Notes: generated from the sequence alone by a model not told the origin. A stretch of 64,000 nt of DNA from Bacteroidota bacterium (GCA_016868475.1 VGGU01000003.1:1-64000), one strand, 5' to 3'. Positions 45,061 through 54,926 are shown, counted from the first letter of the stretch. Program-made: numbers and translations.

Positions 45061-48000
45061 TAATTTCCCAATTTATTATTTTCTATTTGTGCCAGTTTTT
45101 CTTCTGCTTCTTTCTGTAGTTGAGGATCAACAGCGTTTTCAAGCACACTCTGATAAGTTGCTTTTGCGTTGAACAGATCCTTTTGAGCAGTATAAATATC
45201 CCCGAGCAATAGATAGGATTTTGTAACCCAGAATGCATAACTGCCCGAGCGGTTGATTGTTTCAAATGCGTGTTGCTCTGCTAATTTAAACTGCTGTTGT
45301 CTGTAATACGATGCAGCCATCTCATAGCGAGCCTCTGCCGCCAATCCAGCTTTATTAAATTGCAAAACTCGCTGTAAGTGTTGGAGCGCCACCGCTTCCT
45401 TTCCAACTTCAATTTGAAATTTAGCTGCAACTAAAGCATGAAGCGCTTGGTCCTCTGTTGTCCTTTCTTTTAACAGTATTAGCGAATCGCCATAGCGGCT
45501 GGCCTCGCTCCAATTTTTTTGGTGGTAGTAAGAACGCAATAAACCTCTGTAAGCCTCCAAGCGATCCGCCTCCGTTACTCTGGTGCTTAAAAACTGAAAA
45601 TAGTAATTAGCAGCAGCGCTATAATTTTTCTGTTCAAAAAAATTGATCCGTGCAGCAGCTAGAATAGCTTCTTTAAAATAACGTCCCTGGGCATTTTGTA
45701 TAATTTGTACAAATTGACTCAGCGCCTCAGTCCAAAGTTGTTTCTGCTGATAACAGGTCCCTAACAAGAATGAAGCATCTACCCAATAACCGCCTTTTGG
45801 AAATTGTTCAAGATATTTTACAAAAGCCGGTATAGCTTTATCAAAATCTTGTTCATCAAAAAGTTGTGCAGCCGCTATATATTGAAGCGAATCCTCCAAT
45901 TGAACCGAAACAGCAAATCCTTGCTTTTTCAAGTAGGCAGTATATTCAGTAGTTAAGCCTAATTCCACATAAACGGCCTTTAACTCCTCCAATGCATCAC
46001 TGGCCTCTGGAGAGGACGGATATTTTTCAATGAGTTGCTGGAACTGATGTAAGGCTTTTTCGTTCTCATTAATATTGTAATAAATGACGCCTAATTTAAG
46101 GAGTACTGTAGGCTGCCATTCACTTGTGGCGTCGCTCAAAATACGTTCCAATACCGGAATGGCATCTTTGAAACGTTCTTCAGCCATATAGGTATCTGCC
46201 AGTGCCATGTTAGCTTCAGCTACAAATTCTCCGGTCGGGTATTTCTCTAATAGTTGTCGAAGCAAATTAATTTTTTCAATTCCATTGGTTACGCCAGCCA
46301 CAGCAGCCAGTTGAAAAAGCGCATAGGGAGATGCTGCAACGTCTAAATCTACTATGCGTTGATACCCTGTTTTTGCAAGTTTATATTGCCTTAACATATA
46401 CTGACAATCGGCTATTCGTAATTGAGCATCTTGTTCAATAGAGGTATTACCGGCAACAGCTCCATAACTAACTTTTTCAAAATATGGCAATGCTAACTTG
46501 AATTGGTTAAGCTCATAATAGGCATACCCTATATTATAAAAAGCATGAATACGGGAGGCTTCTCCTACGGTTGGTCCACCTAAACTCAAGTATTTACTAA
46601 ACTGAAGAACGGCATCATCAAAGTCCTTTTGCCGGTAGCAAATTTCTCCCAACCAAAAATAAAGAAGAGGTTGCAGCGCTTTATCGGGTTTATCCTTTAA
46701 CGCTTGAAGTAATAATTGACGGGCCAGAGAAAGTTCTCCATCGTAGATCAATTCCACAGCTCGGCCATAACGCACCAAGGGAAGAGAACGAGCAACCAAG
46801 GCCGATGGTTGCTTCACTTGTTCTAGCACCTCCATAGCCCTTTTGAAATTGGCACTGGCCGCTAATGAAGAGAATAATAGTTCTCGAGACTCTTCCAAGT
46901 AAGGAGAGGAGATGTTTTCTTTATTGTACAACTCAAACACCCTGGAAGCTTCATCAAAATTTCCCAATTCATAACTCAATTTGCCATACAAAAAATGAGA
47001 AAGACTTTTTAGTAGTTGATGCTGATTATTAAGCGAAGAGTAAAAGAAAGCATTTTTTGCGCCAACACGATCACCCTGACGCAATCGTGATTCAGCTAGT
47101 TGAAACATCGCATAATTTGCAAGAGAATCTTTTACCCCTAATAAAGTAGTGAATCCATTAATTGCTTCATCTAACTGACCCACGCGTAGTTGCGTAACTG
47201 ATAATTCATACTGCTCCTCCCTATCCAACACCTTAGATAGTGTTGCATAAGAAGTGAGTAAGGGTAATGCCTTTTGAAAATCTTCTTGCGCATAATACGC
47301 ATGACCCAGCAGTTGTTTGAATGGTATAGAAGGATAAAGCGTATCTACATAGAGAGATCGATGCTCCTCCAGATAACTAACAGCAGCTAGTAAGTCACCT
47401 TTTTTGACTAGCAGTTGCCCCAAATGAAATATGGCCAAGCGACCATAAAGTGAGTGTGAGGTCAGTGGTTGAAAACATTTTTCGGCCTGCTCCCACTTAG
47501 CTTCACTCAAGTACAATAGGCCGGTGTAATACAATGCTGCATGCTGAAATGGGCTATTGTTCAGCTGACGAATACTATTGAAAAGCGGAAGCGCTTCATG
47601 GTAACGTTTTAAGGAAAAGAGTGCATAAGCTTGTCCAAATTGGCTGGCCGCTATTTCTTCATTGGTTAAATGATTAATGCTCCCTGCACGGAAATGCTCC
47701 AATGCATCCTGCCAGCGTTTCTCCTCAAAAAAGTAATGAGCTAAGTCCAAGTGCATTCGATCTCGCCAAGCAGGAACGCCATTTGTCAACAAAAATCGTA
47801 TGGCTTCAGGCACAGCTGCAGACTCCTTTTGTGATAATCTGCAAGAAATTGAATAGTAATCAAGAGCCACTGAAGAAACCGCACTGTTTTCATTGGTTGT
47901 TGATTGTCCCCGGGCACTGGTAAGTAGCAGACAGGACAGGTTTTGTTGGCCTTGTTTATACGCTTGAATAGCCCAGGCTGCTGGTGAATCCTGTTCCAGA

Positions 48001-48074
48001 ATAACCAAACTACGTTGAGCATGGGCATTCAAGGAATAAATTAACAAAAGCCCAATTAGTAAGAATGATCGCAT
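45060..48074 (-). CDS. Large tetratricopeptide-repeat protein, exported
   Basis: A 1004-residue protein with a signal peptide (LLIGLLLIYSLNAHAQ) and many degenerate TPRs covering almost its whole length, for example LYYTGLLYLSEAKWEQAEKC, YFWLGEICYRQKDFDDAVLQ, LLKLGVIYYNINENEKALHQ, ASFLLGTCYQQKQLWTEALS and YLLLGDIYTAQKDLFNAKAT. It is probably a periplasmic scaffold. The pairing with a plugless barrel recurs in Bacteroidota as I recall. First gene of a leftward set of four. No -7 box is obvious upstream. Confidence 0.88.
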   Translation of the reverse strand: MRSFLLIGLLLIYSLNAHAQRSLVILEQDSPAAWAIQAYKQGQQNLSCLLLTSARGQSTTNENSAVSSVALDYYSISCRLSQKESAAVPEAIRFLLTNGVPAWRDRMHLDLAHYFFEEKRWQDALEHFRAGSINHLTNEEIAASQFGQAYALFSLKRYHEALPLFNSIRQLNNSPFQHAALYYTGLLYLSEAKWEQAEKCFQPLTSHSLYGRLAIFHLGQLLVKKGDLLAAVSYLEEHRSLYVDTLYPSIPFKQLLGHAYYAQEDFQKALPLLTSYATLSKVLDREEQYELSVTQLRVGQLDEAINGFTTLLGVKDSLANYAMFQLAESRLRQGDRVGAKNAFFYSSLNNQHQLLKSLSHFLYGKLSYELGNFDEASRVFELYNKENISSPYLEESRELLFSSLAASANFKRAMEVLEQVKQPSALVARSLPLVRYGRAVELIYDGELSLARQLLLQALKDKPDKALQPLLYFWLGEICYRQKDFDDAVLQFSKYLSLGGPTVGEASRIHAFYNIGYAYYELNQFKLALPYFEKVSYGAVAGNTSIEQDAQLRIADCQYMLRQYKLAKTGYQRIVDLDVAASPYALFQLAAVAGVTNGIEKINLLRQLLEKYPTGEFVAEANMALADTYMAEERFKDAIPVLERILSDATSEWQPTVLLKLGVIYYNINENEKALHQFQQLIEKYPSSPEASDALEELKAVYVELGLTTEYTAYLKKQGFAVSVQLEDSLQYIAAAQLFDEQDFDKAIPAFVKYLEQFPKGGYWVDASFLLGTCYQQKQLWTEALSQFVQIIQNAQGRYFKEAILAAARINFFEQKNYSAAANYYFQFLSTRVTEADRLEAYRGLLRSYYHQKNWSEASRYGDSLILLKERTTEDQALHALVAAKFQIEVGKEAVALQHLQRVLQFNKAGLAAEARYEMAASYYRQQQFKLAEQHAFETINRSGSYAFWVTKSYLLLGDIYTAQKDLFNAKATYQSVLENAVDPQLQKEAEEKLAQIENNKLGN

Positions 48075-48190
48075 AACAAGTTCAATTAACGGGCGAATTT
48101 GAGTTTTATTTTCAGGGAAGCCAAGGAATCATTGCAAACACCTGTGGATAAGTGATGTATTAGGAGGCTTTTAACAAAAAATATGTAAGT

Positions 48191-48198
48191 TAGCTTTG
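48191..48198 (+). promoter_or_regulatory. -7 box upstream of the DoxX gene
   Basis: TAGCTTTG, 13 bases before the ATG at 48212, with a T-rich CTTTT (48168-48172) 18 bases further upstream as a weak -33 element. Confidence 0.5.
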
Positions 48199-48211
48199 AA
48201 AATAGCCAAAA

Positions 48212-48619
48212 ATGAAAAAATTATTCAGCACGCGCTATTCAGAAAATAGCATTGCTTTTTCTCTTTTATTATTACGCTTGACGCTTGGTATTTTAATAAT
48301 CCCCCATGGATTTTATAAACTGACAAAATTTACTACAGTTGTCAAAGATTTTCCTGATCCACTTCACCTAAGTTCAACTGTTTCGCTTTCCTTGGTAATA
48401 TTTGCTGAGTTTTTTTGTGCGGTTTTGTTAGTAGCAGGGCTGATGACTCGTTTAGTAGTGATTCCATTAATTATCACTATGGGCGTGGCCGTTTTTATGA
48501 TACATAATAGTGATTTTTTTGGCAAAGCAGAGCTTGCCTCACTGTATCTGGCGGGTTATATTGTGCTACTCATTGCAGGTCCTGGAAAGGTTAGTATGGA
48601 TCGCATGTTAGGCAACTGA
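48212..48619 (+). CDS. DoxX-family membrane protein
   Basis: A 135-residue protein with four spans, the usual DoxX size. The DoxX signature is LLLRLTLGILIIPHGFYKLT in the first helix, AEFFCAVLLVAGLMTRLVVI in the second, and ELASLYLAGYIVLLIAGPGKVS at the end. DoxX proteins are proposed to take part in thiol/redox or electron-transfer complexes in the membrane; a specific role is unclear. First gene of DoxX-M50-cinA, 14 bases ahead of the protease gene. Confidence 0.9.
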   Translation: MKKLFSTRYSENSIAFSLLLLRLTLGILIIPHGFYKLTKFTTVVKDFPDPLHLSSTVSLSLVIFAEFFCAVLLVAGLMTRLVVIPLIITMGVAVFMIHNSDFFGKAELASLYLAGYIVLLIAGPGKVSMDRMLGN

Positions 48620-48633
48620 TTGCAACTTGGTTT

Positions 48634-49557
48634 ATGCTTCCTAAATTCCCTGCAACCACAGCTAAGAGAAATACTCCAGCCTCCCTTTTTATTAGTTTGA
48701 TTATTTACCTTTTTGCGGGATATTGGATGATTCCTGATCCATTTTTTCTCCTGATTTTGATTAGCATATTATTTTTTCATGAAGCAGGGCATTGGTTGGC
48801 CATGCGTTATTTCAATTATCAGGATACTGCTATTTTTTTTATTCCGTTCTTGGGCGCCATGGTTAGTGGCTCAAAACGAAATTTATCCGAATCACAATCC
48901 GCGTTGATAATTTTGGCAGGGCCAGTTCCTGGGTTTTTGTTAGGATGGCTTTTATTTCAGTTTGGAAATCATACTCCATTAATTCCTAACCATACAATCA
49001 GTTGGGCACAAACAGGATGGTTGATGATGATGCTAAATGGGGCAAATCTCCTTCCCATTTTTCCGTTAGATGGAGGACAGTTATTAAACAGAGTGTATTT
49101 GGGCGAAGAAGGGAGGGTCAGCAATGTCTATATTATTTTTTCATGTTTATGCTTGACGGGGTTAGCGCTTTATATGTCCTATTATTTTTTATTGATCATT
49201 CCCATTTGGGTGATCTGGAGGCAAAAACGCAACAATCACTATAAAAAAATTGAGCGTATCATAGAGGAGAGAAAAATCGACAATGATTTTGACTATCCTG
49301 ATCTTCCCGATAGTTCATACTGGGAAATCAGGGAAATACTGATCCAAGTGCACCCTGCCTTCCAAACTATAAGTAAAGAAAGGGACAGCTATGACCAAAG
49401 GGAACCGGCAATACAATACACTATTGAACATTTCCTTAAGCGTTCCTTGATCCAAGATCTTTCATTTATCAAAAAAATGGGGCTGGCATTGGGCTGGACC
49501 TTACTGTTGTTTGCCATTATACCGGTAATTTTACAGTTAATCAATCAATCAGGGTGA
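48634..49557 (+). CDS. Site-2-protease (M50) family membrane metalloprotease
   Basis: A 307-residue polytopic protein. The zinc site FFHEAGHWLAMRYF (HExxH) lies in the second helix and the third ligand region is LLPIFPLDGGQLLNRVY (the LDG motif). Four to six spans are expected. The soluble tail (about residues 205-285) is charged and unfamiliar, followed by a final span (GLALGWTLLLFAIIPVILQL). It lacks PDZ domains, unlike RseP at 59864-61240. Likely cleaves membrane-embedded substrates, identity unknown. Its stop overlaps the GTG start of cinA by 4 bases. Confidence 0.87.
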   Translation: MLPKFPATTAKRNTPASLFISLIIYLFAGYWMIPDPFFLLILISILFFHEAGHWLAMRYFNYQDTAIFFIPFLGAMVSGSKRNLSESQSALIILAGPVPGFLLGWLLFQFGNHTPLIPNHTISWAQTGWLMMMLNGANLLPIFPLDGGQLLNRVYLGEEGRVSNVYIIFSCLCLTGLALYMSYYFLLIIPIWVIWRQKRNNHYKKIERIIEERKIDNDFDYPDLPDSSYWEIREILIQVHPAFQTISKERDSYDQREPAIQYTIEHFLKRSLIQDLSFIKKMGLALGWTLLLFAIIPVILQLINQSG

Positions 49558-50822
49558 AGGAAATTATCGCATCTGTAATAACTATCGGGGATGAATTACT
49601 GATTGGACAGACCATTGACACTAACAGTGCTTTTATTGCTCAGCAATTGAATGGTATTGGTGTCCGTGTGGCTAGAAGAGTGGCTGTTGGCGATCAGGAA
49701 TCTGAAATTCGCAAAGCGCTAGATGAAGAATCCACATTGGCAGACCTTATTATACTAACCGGAGGATTAGGTCCAACAGCAGATGATATTACTAAACCGC
49801 TTCTGTGTAACTATTTTGGCGGCAAGCTTCGAAAAGATCAAACTATTGCAGATCATATAGAATGGCTTTTCAATGAAGTCTACAAACGTCCAGGAGCCTC
49901 ACTATCTCGCAATCAACAGCAAGCTGAGGTGCCCGACAATTGTACTGTTTTGCATAACCCAAGGGGTACCGCTCCAGGAATGCTTTTTCAAAAAGAAAAC
50001 CGTATTTATATATCACTTCCTGGCGTACCCCAGGAAATGAAAGACATTTTTATTGAATCCGTTATTCCTTTTTTACAAAAAAACTGCAACACTCCTTTCA
50101 TCATTCACAAAACACTGCTAACCGCGGGAATTGGCGAGTCAATGCTTGCAGAAATGCTGGTGAATTTTGAAGAAACATTGGATCGAAATTTTAAGTTGGC
50201 TTATTTACCACAATACGGAATGGTTAAGCTCAGGATAACTGCCACTGGCCTAGATCAACCCATACTTAGTCAGCGAATCGAAACTTCTTTCAACCAATTA
50301 AAAGCATTGGTTTCAGCATATTTAGTTTCGGATAAAGATGAAAAATTAGAAGAAGTGATAGCCAGACTTCTACAGGAAAAGCAATCCACGCTAAGTACTG
50401 CAGAAAGTTGCACGGGTGGCAGAATAGCCAGCATGCTAACCGCTGTGCCTGGTTCGTCCAATTACTTTAAAGGCGGCGTTGTAGCATATGCCAATGAAGC
50501 CAAGGAAGGACTGCTAGGCGTAAAACCCTCTACCCTATCTACTCATGGGGCAGTGAGTGAAGAAACTGTTCGGGAAATGGCAAAGGGTATTTTAAATCAA
50601 CTTACCACTACCTATTCTGTTGCTGTATCAGGCATTATGGGGCCAACTGGAGGCAGTTCTGATAAACCCGTAGGCACGGTCTGGATAGCAATAGCCAATA
50701 ATAAAATCATTAAAACTCATCGCTTGCAGTTGGGTTTTGACCGTATGCGAAATACACAGCAAGCTGCTATTGTTGCACTGGATATGCTGCGCCGGTTTAT
50801 CCTTACCGAGTCGTTGGATTAA
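49554..50822 (+). CDS. cinA: CinA-like protein (nicotinamide mononucleotide deamidase/competence-damage)
   Basis: The 422-residue protein has the N-terminal MoCF-like/COG1058 domain (ITIGDELLIGQTIDTNSAFI, ILTGGLGPTADDITK) and the C-terminal CinA amidohydrolase domain (STAESCTGGRIASMLTAVPG, YFKGGVVAYANEAK, VSGIMGPTGGSSDKPVGTVW), the full two-domain CinA. It deamidates NMN in pyridine nucleotide salvage. The start is GTG, overlapping the protease stop (GTGA). Length is normal. Confidence 0.93.
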   Translation: MKEIIASVITIGDELLIGQTIDTNSAFIAQQLNGIGVRVARRVAVGDQESEIRKALDEESTLADLIILTGGLGPTADDITKPLLCNYFGGKLRKDQTIADHIEWLFNEVYKRPGASLSRNQQQAEVPDNCTVLHNPRGTAPGMLFQKENRIYISLPGVPQEMKDIFIESVIPFLQKNCNTPFIIHKTLLTAGIGESMLAEMLVNFEETLDRNFKLAYLPQYGMVKLRITATGLDQPILSQRIETSFNQLKALVSAYLVSDKDEKLEEVIARLLQEKQSTLSTAESCTGGRIASMLTAVPGSSNYFKGGVVAYANEAKEGLLGVKPSTLSTHGAVSEETVREMAKGILNQLTTTYSVAVSGIMGPTGGSSDKPVGTVWIAIANNKIIKTHRLQLGFDRMRNTQQAAIVALDMLRRFILTESLD

Positions 50823-50833
50823 TAGCAAACCTG

Positions 50834-50841
50834 TACCTTTG
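50834..50841 (+). promoter_or_regulatory. -7 box upstream of the E2 gene
   Basis: TACCTTTG, with TTGG at 50814-50817 as a -33 candidate (spacing 17 from the TTG). It lies just after the cinA stop, 30 bases before the E2 ATG. Confidence 0.5.
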
Positions 50842-50871
50842 CCTCTCGATTGCTGCACTTAAACCCCTACT

Positions 50872-52161
50872 ATGGCAATAGTTGATTTGGTGATGCCAAA
50901 GCTTGGCGAAAGTATAATGGAAGCCACGATTTTAAAATGGCACAAACAATCTGGCGACACCGTGGCGCTGGATGAAACAGTTTTAGAGATCGCTACCGAC
51001 AAAGTAGATAGCGAAGTACCTAGTACCGCAGCAGGAGTGATTCAGGAAATACTTTTCCAGGTTAATGAGGTTGTTCCAATTGGCACGGTGATAGCCCGCA
51101 TACAAACAGCAGCTTCACAACAGACAACTTCAACTATCTCTTCACCCCCCACACCACCGGTAACCGCACAGCCCATAGCTCCCGTTTCTGCTGCTATCAA
51201 TCAAAAGCCCATTACTATTGGAGCAAATCGGTTTTACTCCCCACTTGTTTTGAATATTGCTGCAAGTGAGGGTATACCAATGACCGAACTTGAAAATATT
51301 CCGGGAAGTGGAAGTGAAGGACGTATTACTAAAAAAGATATTCTGGAATATGTGTCTTCAAGAACACAGCCTCCCGTAGTGGTCAAGCAGACGACAGCTA
51401 TACCCGCACCAACAGTTCCGATTCTTTCAACACCTTCTCCAGTGGTAAGCGGGAATGTTGAAATAATAGAAATGGATCGAATGAGAAAGCTCATTGCAGA
51501 TCATATGGTCAAGAGTAAGCATACTAGCCCGCACGTGACTAGTTTTACTGAAGCAGATGTTACCAATCTTGTCCTTTGGCGTGAAAAAGTAAAAAAAGAT
51601 TTTGAAAAAAGAGAAGGAACAAAAATTACTTACACTCCTCTCTTTATTGAAGCAATAGTAAGGTGTATCAAGAAGTTCCCCTTGATCAATTGCTCACTTG
51701 ATGGTAACAACATCATTATAAAAAAAGATATCAATATTGGAATGGCAACAGCGTTACCATCGGGTAATTTAATTGTTCCTGTTATTCGAAGTGCCGATCA
51801 ATACAATATGGTGGGGCTTGCTAAGCAGGTCAATCAACTTGCCGACGCGGCTAGACAGGGAAAATTAAGACCAGACGATACACAAAACGGAACGTTTACA
51901 CTTACCAACGTAGGAACATTTGGATCATTGATGGGTACACCTATTATCAATCAACCTCAGGTAGCCATTTTAGCTGTGGGCGCTATAAAGAAAAGGCCCG
52001 TAGTAGTGGAAACTCCTGCAGGAGATAGTATTGCTATCAGACATATGATGTACCTGAGCATGAGCTATGATCACCGTATTGTGGATGGAAGTCTTGGCGC
52101 CACTTTTCTAACTGCAGTTGCTAAAGAACTGGAAAGTTTTGATGCAGATCGTCAACTCTAA
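50872..52161 (+). CDS. 2-Oxo acid dehydrogenase E2 component (dihydrolipoyl acyltransferase)
   Basis: E2 transfers acyl groups from lipoate to CoA. The 429-residue protein has one lipoyl domain (VLEIATDKVDSEVPS, lipoyl Lys44), a Pro/Thr-rich linker, a peripheral-subunit-binding domain (FYSPLVLNIAASEGIPMTEL, GRITKKDILEYV), and a catalytic domain ending SYDHRIVDGSLG (His401, Asp405). A branched-chain or general 2-oxo acid type is likeliest, since one lipoyl domain and the HxxxD spacing do not discriminate. E3 is at 39531; E1 is not present. Its 3' end overlaps the S9 peptidase stop by 4 bases. Confidence 0.93.
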   Translation: MAIVDLVMPKLGESIMEATILKWHKQSGDTVALDETVLEIATDKVDSEVPSTAAGVIQEILFQVNEVVPIGTVIARIQTAASQQTTSTISSPPTPPVTAQPIAPVSAAINQKPITIGANRFYSPLVLNIAASEGIPMTELENIPGSGSEGRITKKDILEYVSSRTQPPVVVKQTTAIPAPTVPILSTPSPVVSGNVEIIEMDRMRKLIADHMVKSKHTSPHVTSFTEADVTNLVLWREKVKKDFEKREGTKITYTPLFIEAIVRCIKKFPLINCSLDGNNIIIKKDINIGMATALPSGNLIVPVIRSADQYNMVGLAKQVNQLADAARQGKLRPDDTQNGTFTLTNVGTFGSLMGTPIINQPQVAILAVGAIKKRPVVVETPAGDSIAIRHMMYLSMSYDHRIVDGSLGATFLTAVAKELESFDADRQL

Positions 52162-54926
52162 TCAACAAGATCAAGTCCTAGATCCTTCCCTTTATTTATA
52201 GCAGGCACTCCCTCGATAAGCCATCGTGCGGGTCTTTCTCCTTTTAAAAGCCAATCAAAATATTGTTGCTGACGAATAGAAATATCTTTTTGATTTTTTC
52301 TTTCGCGAAGGTTATGGGCTTCTCCATTGTAGTTAAGCATCCATACTTTTTTACCTAATCGTCTCATAGCCGTAAATAACTCAATACCTTGATACCAGGG
52401 AACGGCTCCGTCTGCATCATTGGCCATTATAACCAAAGGGGTAGAAATTTTGGGCACGCTAAATAGCGGTGAATTTTTAAGGTATAAATCCTGCCGCTGC
52501 CATAAGGTTGCTCCAATTCTGCTTTGTGTCATTTCATATTGAAACTGTCTGTTCAATCCACTTTCCCAACGAATACCCCCATATGCACTGGTCATGTTTG
52601 CCACAGGCGCCCCAGCCCATGCCGCTTTAAAAAGAGTTGTCATGGTCACCAGTTGAGCCACTTGAATACCTCCCCAACTCTGACCCTGTATTCCCATATT
52701 GGCCGCGTCAATCCAAGGCTCAGTAGCCAATTGTTGAGCAGCGCTGACCACATAGTTATAACAACTCCTGGCAGGATAACCAATGGTATAATGAATGTCT
52801 GGACTCAACACAACATATCCTCTGCTCACAAAGAATGAAATATTTAAGCGGCTTCCTGTGGGAGCTGGAGGAATATAACTATGCAAAGTATTCGTGTGTG
52901 TTTCATAGAAATAAAGTAAAAGAGGATATTTTTTAGTTCGATCAAAATTTTCTGGTAGGTATAACACTCCACTTGCCTTTGATCCATTCAACGCTTTCCA
53001 ATGGTAGAGGCTTGCACCTCCCCACCAATAGTCTTTTTGTTGTGGGTTTAATGAGGTTATTTTAGTCAATGAAGAGGCCTCTTCCCATCTCCAGGTATAA
53101 AGGTCAGGAGAGAGCTCAAAACGTTCTTTAGTGAATAAAAGTATCGCAGCCTGTTTTGCTTTAAGCGGTGGGCCAAAACTAAAATCGCCAGCTTCTCTGC
53201 GTTTCCAATTTAGTTTTTCACCAGCGCTTGTGGCCATGGCCATCCCTGCAGATTTGTTCAATTGATGCTGAAACCTCCAACAACTCACTGCAGAGTCCAG
53301 CACATACTTTTCTTTAGGATCTAATTTTACATACCGATAGTTTTCTTTTTTGATCCTCCCAATCTTTGTCATGTTCACCGCCCTCCCCTTTGCACGAACA
53401 TCTACCTTCCATGCATCATACCGATCATATACCAACAAGCTTGTATCGCCAGGTAGCCAACCCGCAATACCGTAGGGGTCAGCTGGTCCGGGAGAATCGT
53501 GTTCTTCATCGTATAATGGAAAAGGAATTGTCTTTGAAATAATTGTAGATTTTCCTTCGTACCATGCTATGTATTGTTTTAACGAAAAATCATACCAAAC
53601 CAATCCAGTACCACTTGGCGAAACAGCGGAAGGTGTAAATACACCCAAAACTCCTCTTTTTATCAGCTGCGTATCGCCCGTGCTTAGCTGAATACTAAAT
53701 ATATCCTTTTTGGTCAACCCTGTCCATTGCGAGGAAACACGGTACCCCCAATCTGAAATGATGTACCCATATTTTCCATCTCCTTCCACGGGAATCAATA
53801 CTTGCGAAAGTTCAGGCGATTCCAACTGAACTAATTGTTGATTTGAAAAATCAAAAACAGCTAGGTAATTTTTTTCAAGATCCCTTTTCAAATTGTACAA
53901 CTGCTGTGTTTGCAAATAATCGTCATTATAGTGCCAAATGTCTAATTTAACCTGATCAATTTCAGGCAAACTGGTATCCGCCGCTGCTCGTATTGGTGCG
54001 GTTCCAAAATAGAGTCGTTGCCCAGACTTGCTAAATCGCGGCTTTCCAAATTCACTTACAGTAAACCCTAACTTCATCCCCTGTGAATAGCGGTCTATCA
54101 AAAGTGTAGCACTGTCTGCATGGGTCTTATAATGGTATAACTTAAAATACTTCAGCAATTCTTTAGGGCGAGCGTCTCGTTCGGCCACAAAAACTAGTTG
54201 TTGTCCATCGCTTGAAAAAACAAAAGAGCGGAAATCATTTCCGCCCTTAGCAATAATAACGGGATCGGAATGATTCATACTAATTAAAAAAGCCTGATTG
54301 ACGCCCAATGAATCTTTTGGGTTTTTTGCTTGTTCACCAGCAATCACGCCACCCCTATCAGCAACTTCAAATTCTGTTACACGAGGAATGGTTTTTTCAA
54401 TCTCCTTATCCAGCTGCAATAGCAATAAGGATGAAGCTATTTTGGAATTTTCTTGCCCTTTTTCAGTAGGCTCTACGTGAACGGCTAGCAGACCCTCTTC
54501 TTCTGCGGGCATTTTAAAATGTCTTACTTGTGGAATTTTTTTTCTTTCGCCTACTCCCAATTCAAAAATGCAAAGCGAGTCTTTTGGCAATTCCTCTGGT
54601 TTTTGCTTCTTAATTTTTGCTTCGCGAATGGAGGAATAATACGGCCTTATCTTAAAAACCAAAAAACGTCCATTAGCACTCAATTGCGGCGACACTCCTC
54701 TTGGATAATGTATTTCCTTACTATCCACTAACGAACGGATCACCAGTGTAGCGTCGCCCTCCTGTACCTCTCTTACATACACCACCCAATTACCATCAGG
54801 GCTGATTAAGCGTTCCCCAACTCTTTGCCAGCTGTCGTATACGGTATGATCAAGTGATTTTTTTTGAGCAACAACATCGGTTAATAGAAAAAGTCCAAAA
54901 AGTAGTACAATTGGAAATTGCCTCAT
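52158..54926 (-). CDS. S9-family prolyl oligopeptidase-like peptidase, exported
   Basis: A 922-residue enzyme: signal peptide (FPIVLLFGLFLLTDVVAQ), a long beta-propeller (about residues 25-640, with WVVYVREVQEGDATLVIRSL and FLVFKIRPYYS type blades), then an alpha/beta-hydrolase domain. The catalytic triad is Ser750 in GQSWGGIQVAQL, Asp837 or Asp839 in NDADGAVPW and His871 in GEAHNLRERKN. It should cleave oligopeptides in the periplasm or outside the cell. It is longer than typical dipeptidyl peptidases (about 730), the excess being in the propeller. Four bases after the DMT gene in the leftward run. Confidence 0.92.
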   Translation of the reverse strand: MRQFPIVLLFGLFLLTDVVAQKKSLDHTVYDSWQRVGERLISPDGNWVVYVREVQEGDATLVIRSLVDSKEIHYPRGVSPQLSANGRFLVFKIRPYYSSIREAKIKKQKPEELPKDSLCIFELGVGERKKIPQVRHFKMPAEEEGLLAVHVEPTEKGQENSKIASSLLLLQLDKEIEKTIPRVTEFEVADRGGVIAGEQAKNPKDSLGVNQAFLISMNHSDPVIIAKGGNDFRSFVFSSDGQQLVFVAERDARPKELLKYFKLYHYKTHADSATLLIDRYSQGMKLGFTVSEFGKPRFSKSGQRLYFGTAPIRAAADTSLPEIDQVKLDIWHYNDDYLQTQQLYNLKRDLEKNYLAVFDFSNQQLVQLESPELSQVLIPVEGDGKYGYIISDWGYRVSSQWTGLTKKDIFSIQLSTGDTQLIKRGVLGVFTPSAVSPSGTGLVWYDFSLKQYIAWYEGKSTIISKTIPFPLYDEEHDSPGPADPYGIAGWLPGDTSLLVYDRYDAWKVDVRAKGRAVNMTKIGRIKKENYRYVKLDPKEKYVLDSAVSCWRFQHQLNKSAGMAMATSAGEKLNWKRREAGDFSFGPPLKAKQAAILLFTKERFELSPDLYTWRWEEASSLTKITSLNPQQKDYWWGGASLYHWKALNGSKASGVLYLPENFDRTKKYPLLLYFYETHTNTLHSYIPPAPTGSRLNISFFVSRGYVVLSPDIHYTIGYPARSCYNYVVSAAQQLATEPWIDAANMGIQGQSWGGIQVAQLVTMTTLFKAAWAGAPVANMTSAYGGIRWESGLNRQFQYEMTQSRIGATLWQRQDLYLKNSPLFSVPKISTPLVIMANDADGAVPWYQGIELFTAMRRLGKKVWMLNYNGEAHNLRERKNQKDISIRQQQYFDWLLKGERPARWLIEGVPAINKGKDLGLDLVD

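Noticed and set aside
45060..48074. Possible fusion or tandem duplication within the 1004-residue TPR protein
   Set aside because: The repeats are ordinary degenerate TPRs; I see no large internal duplication or frameshift.
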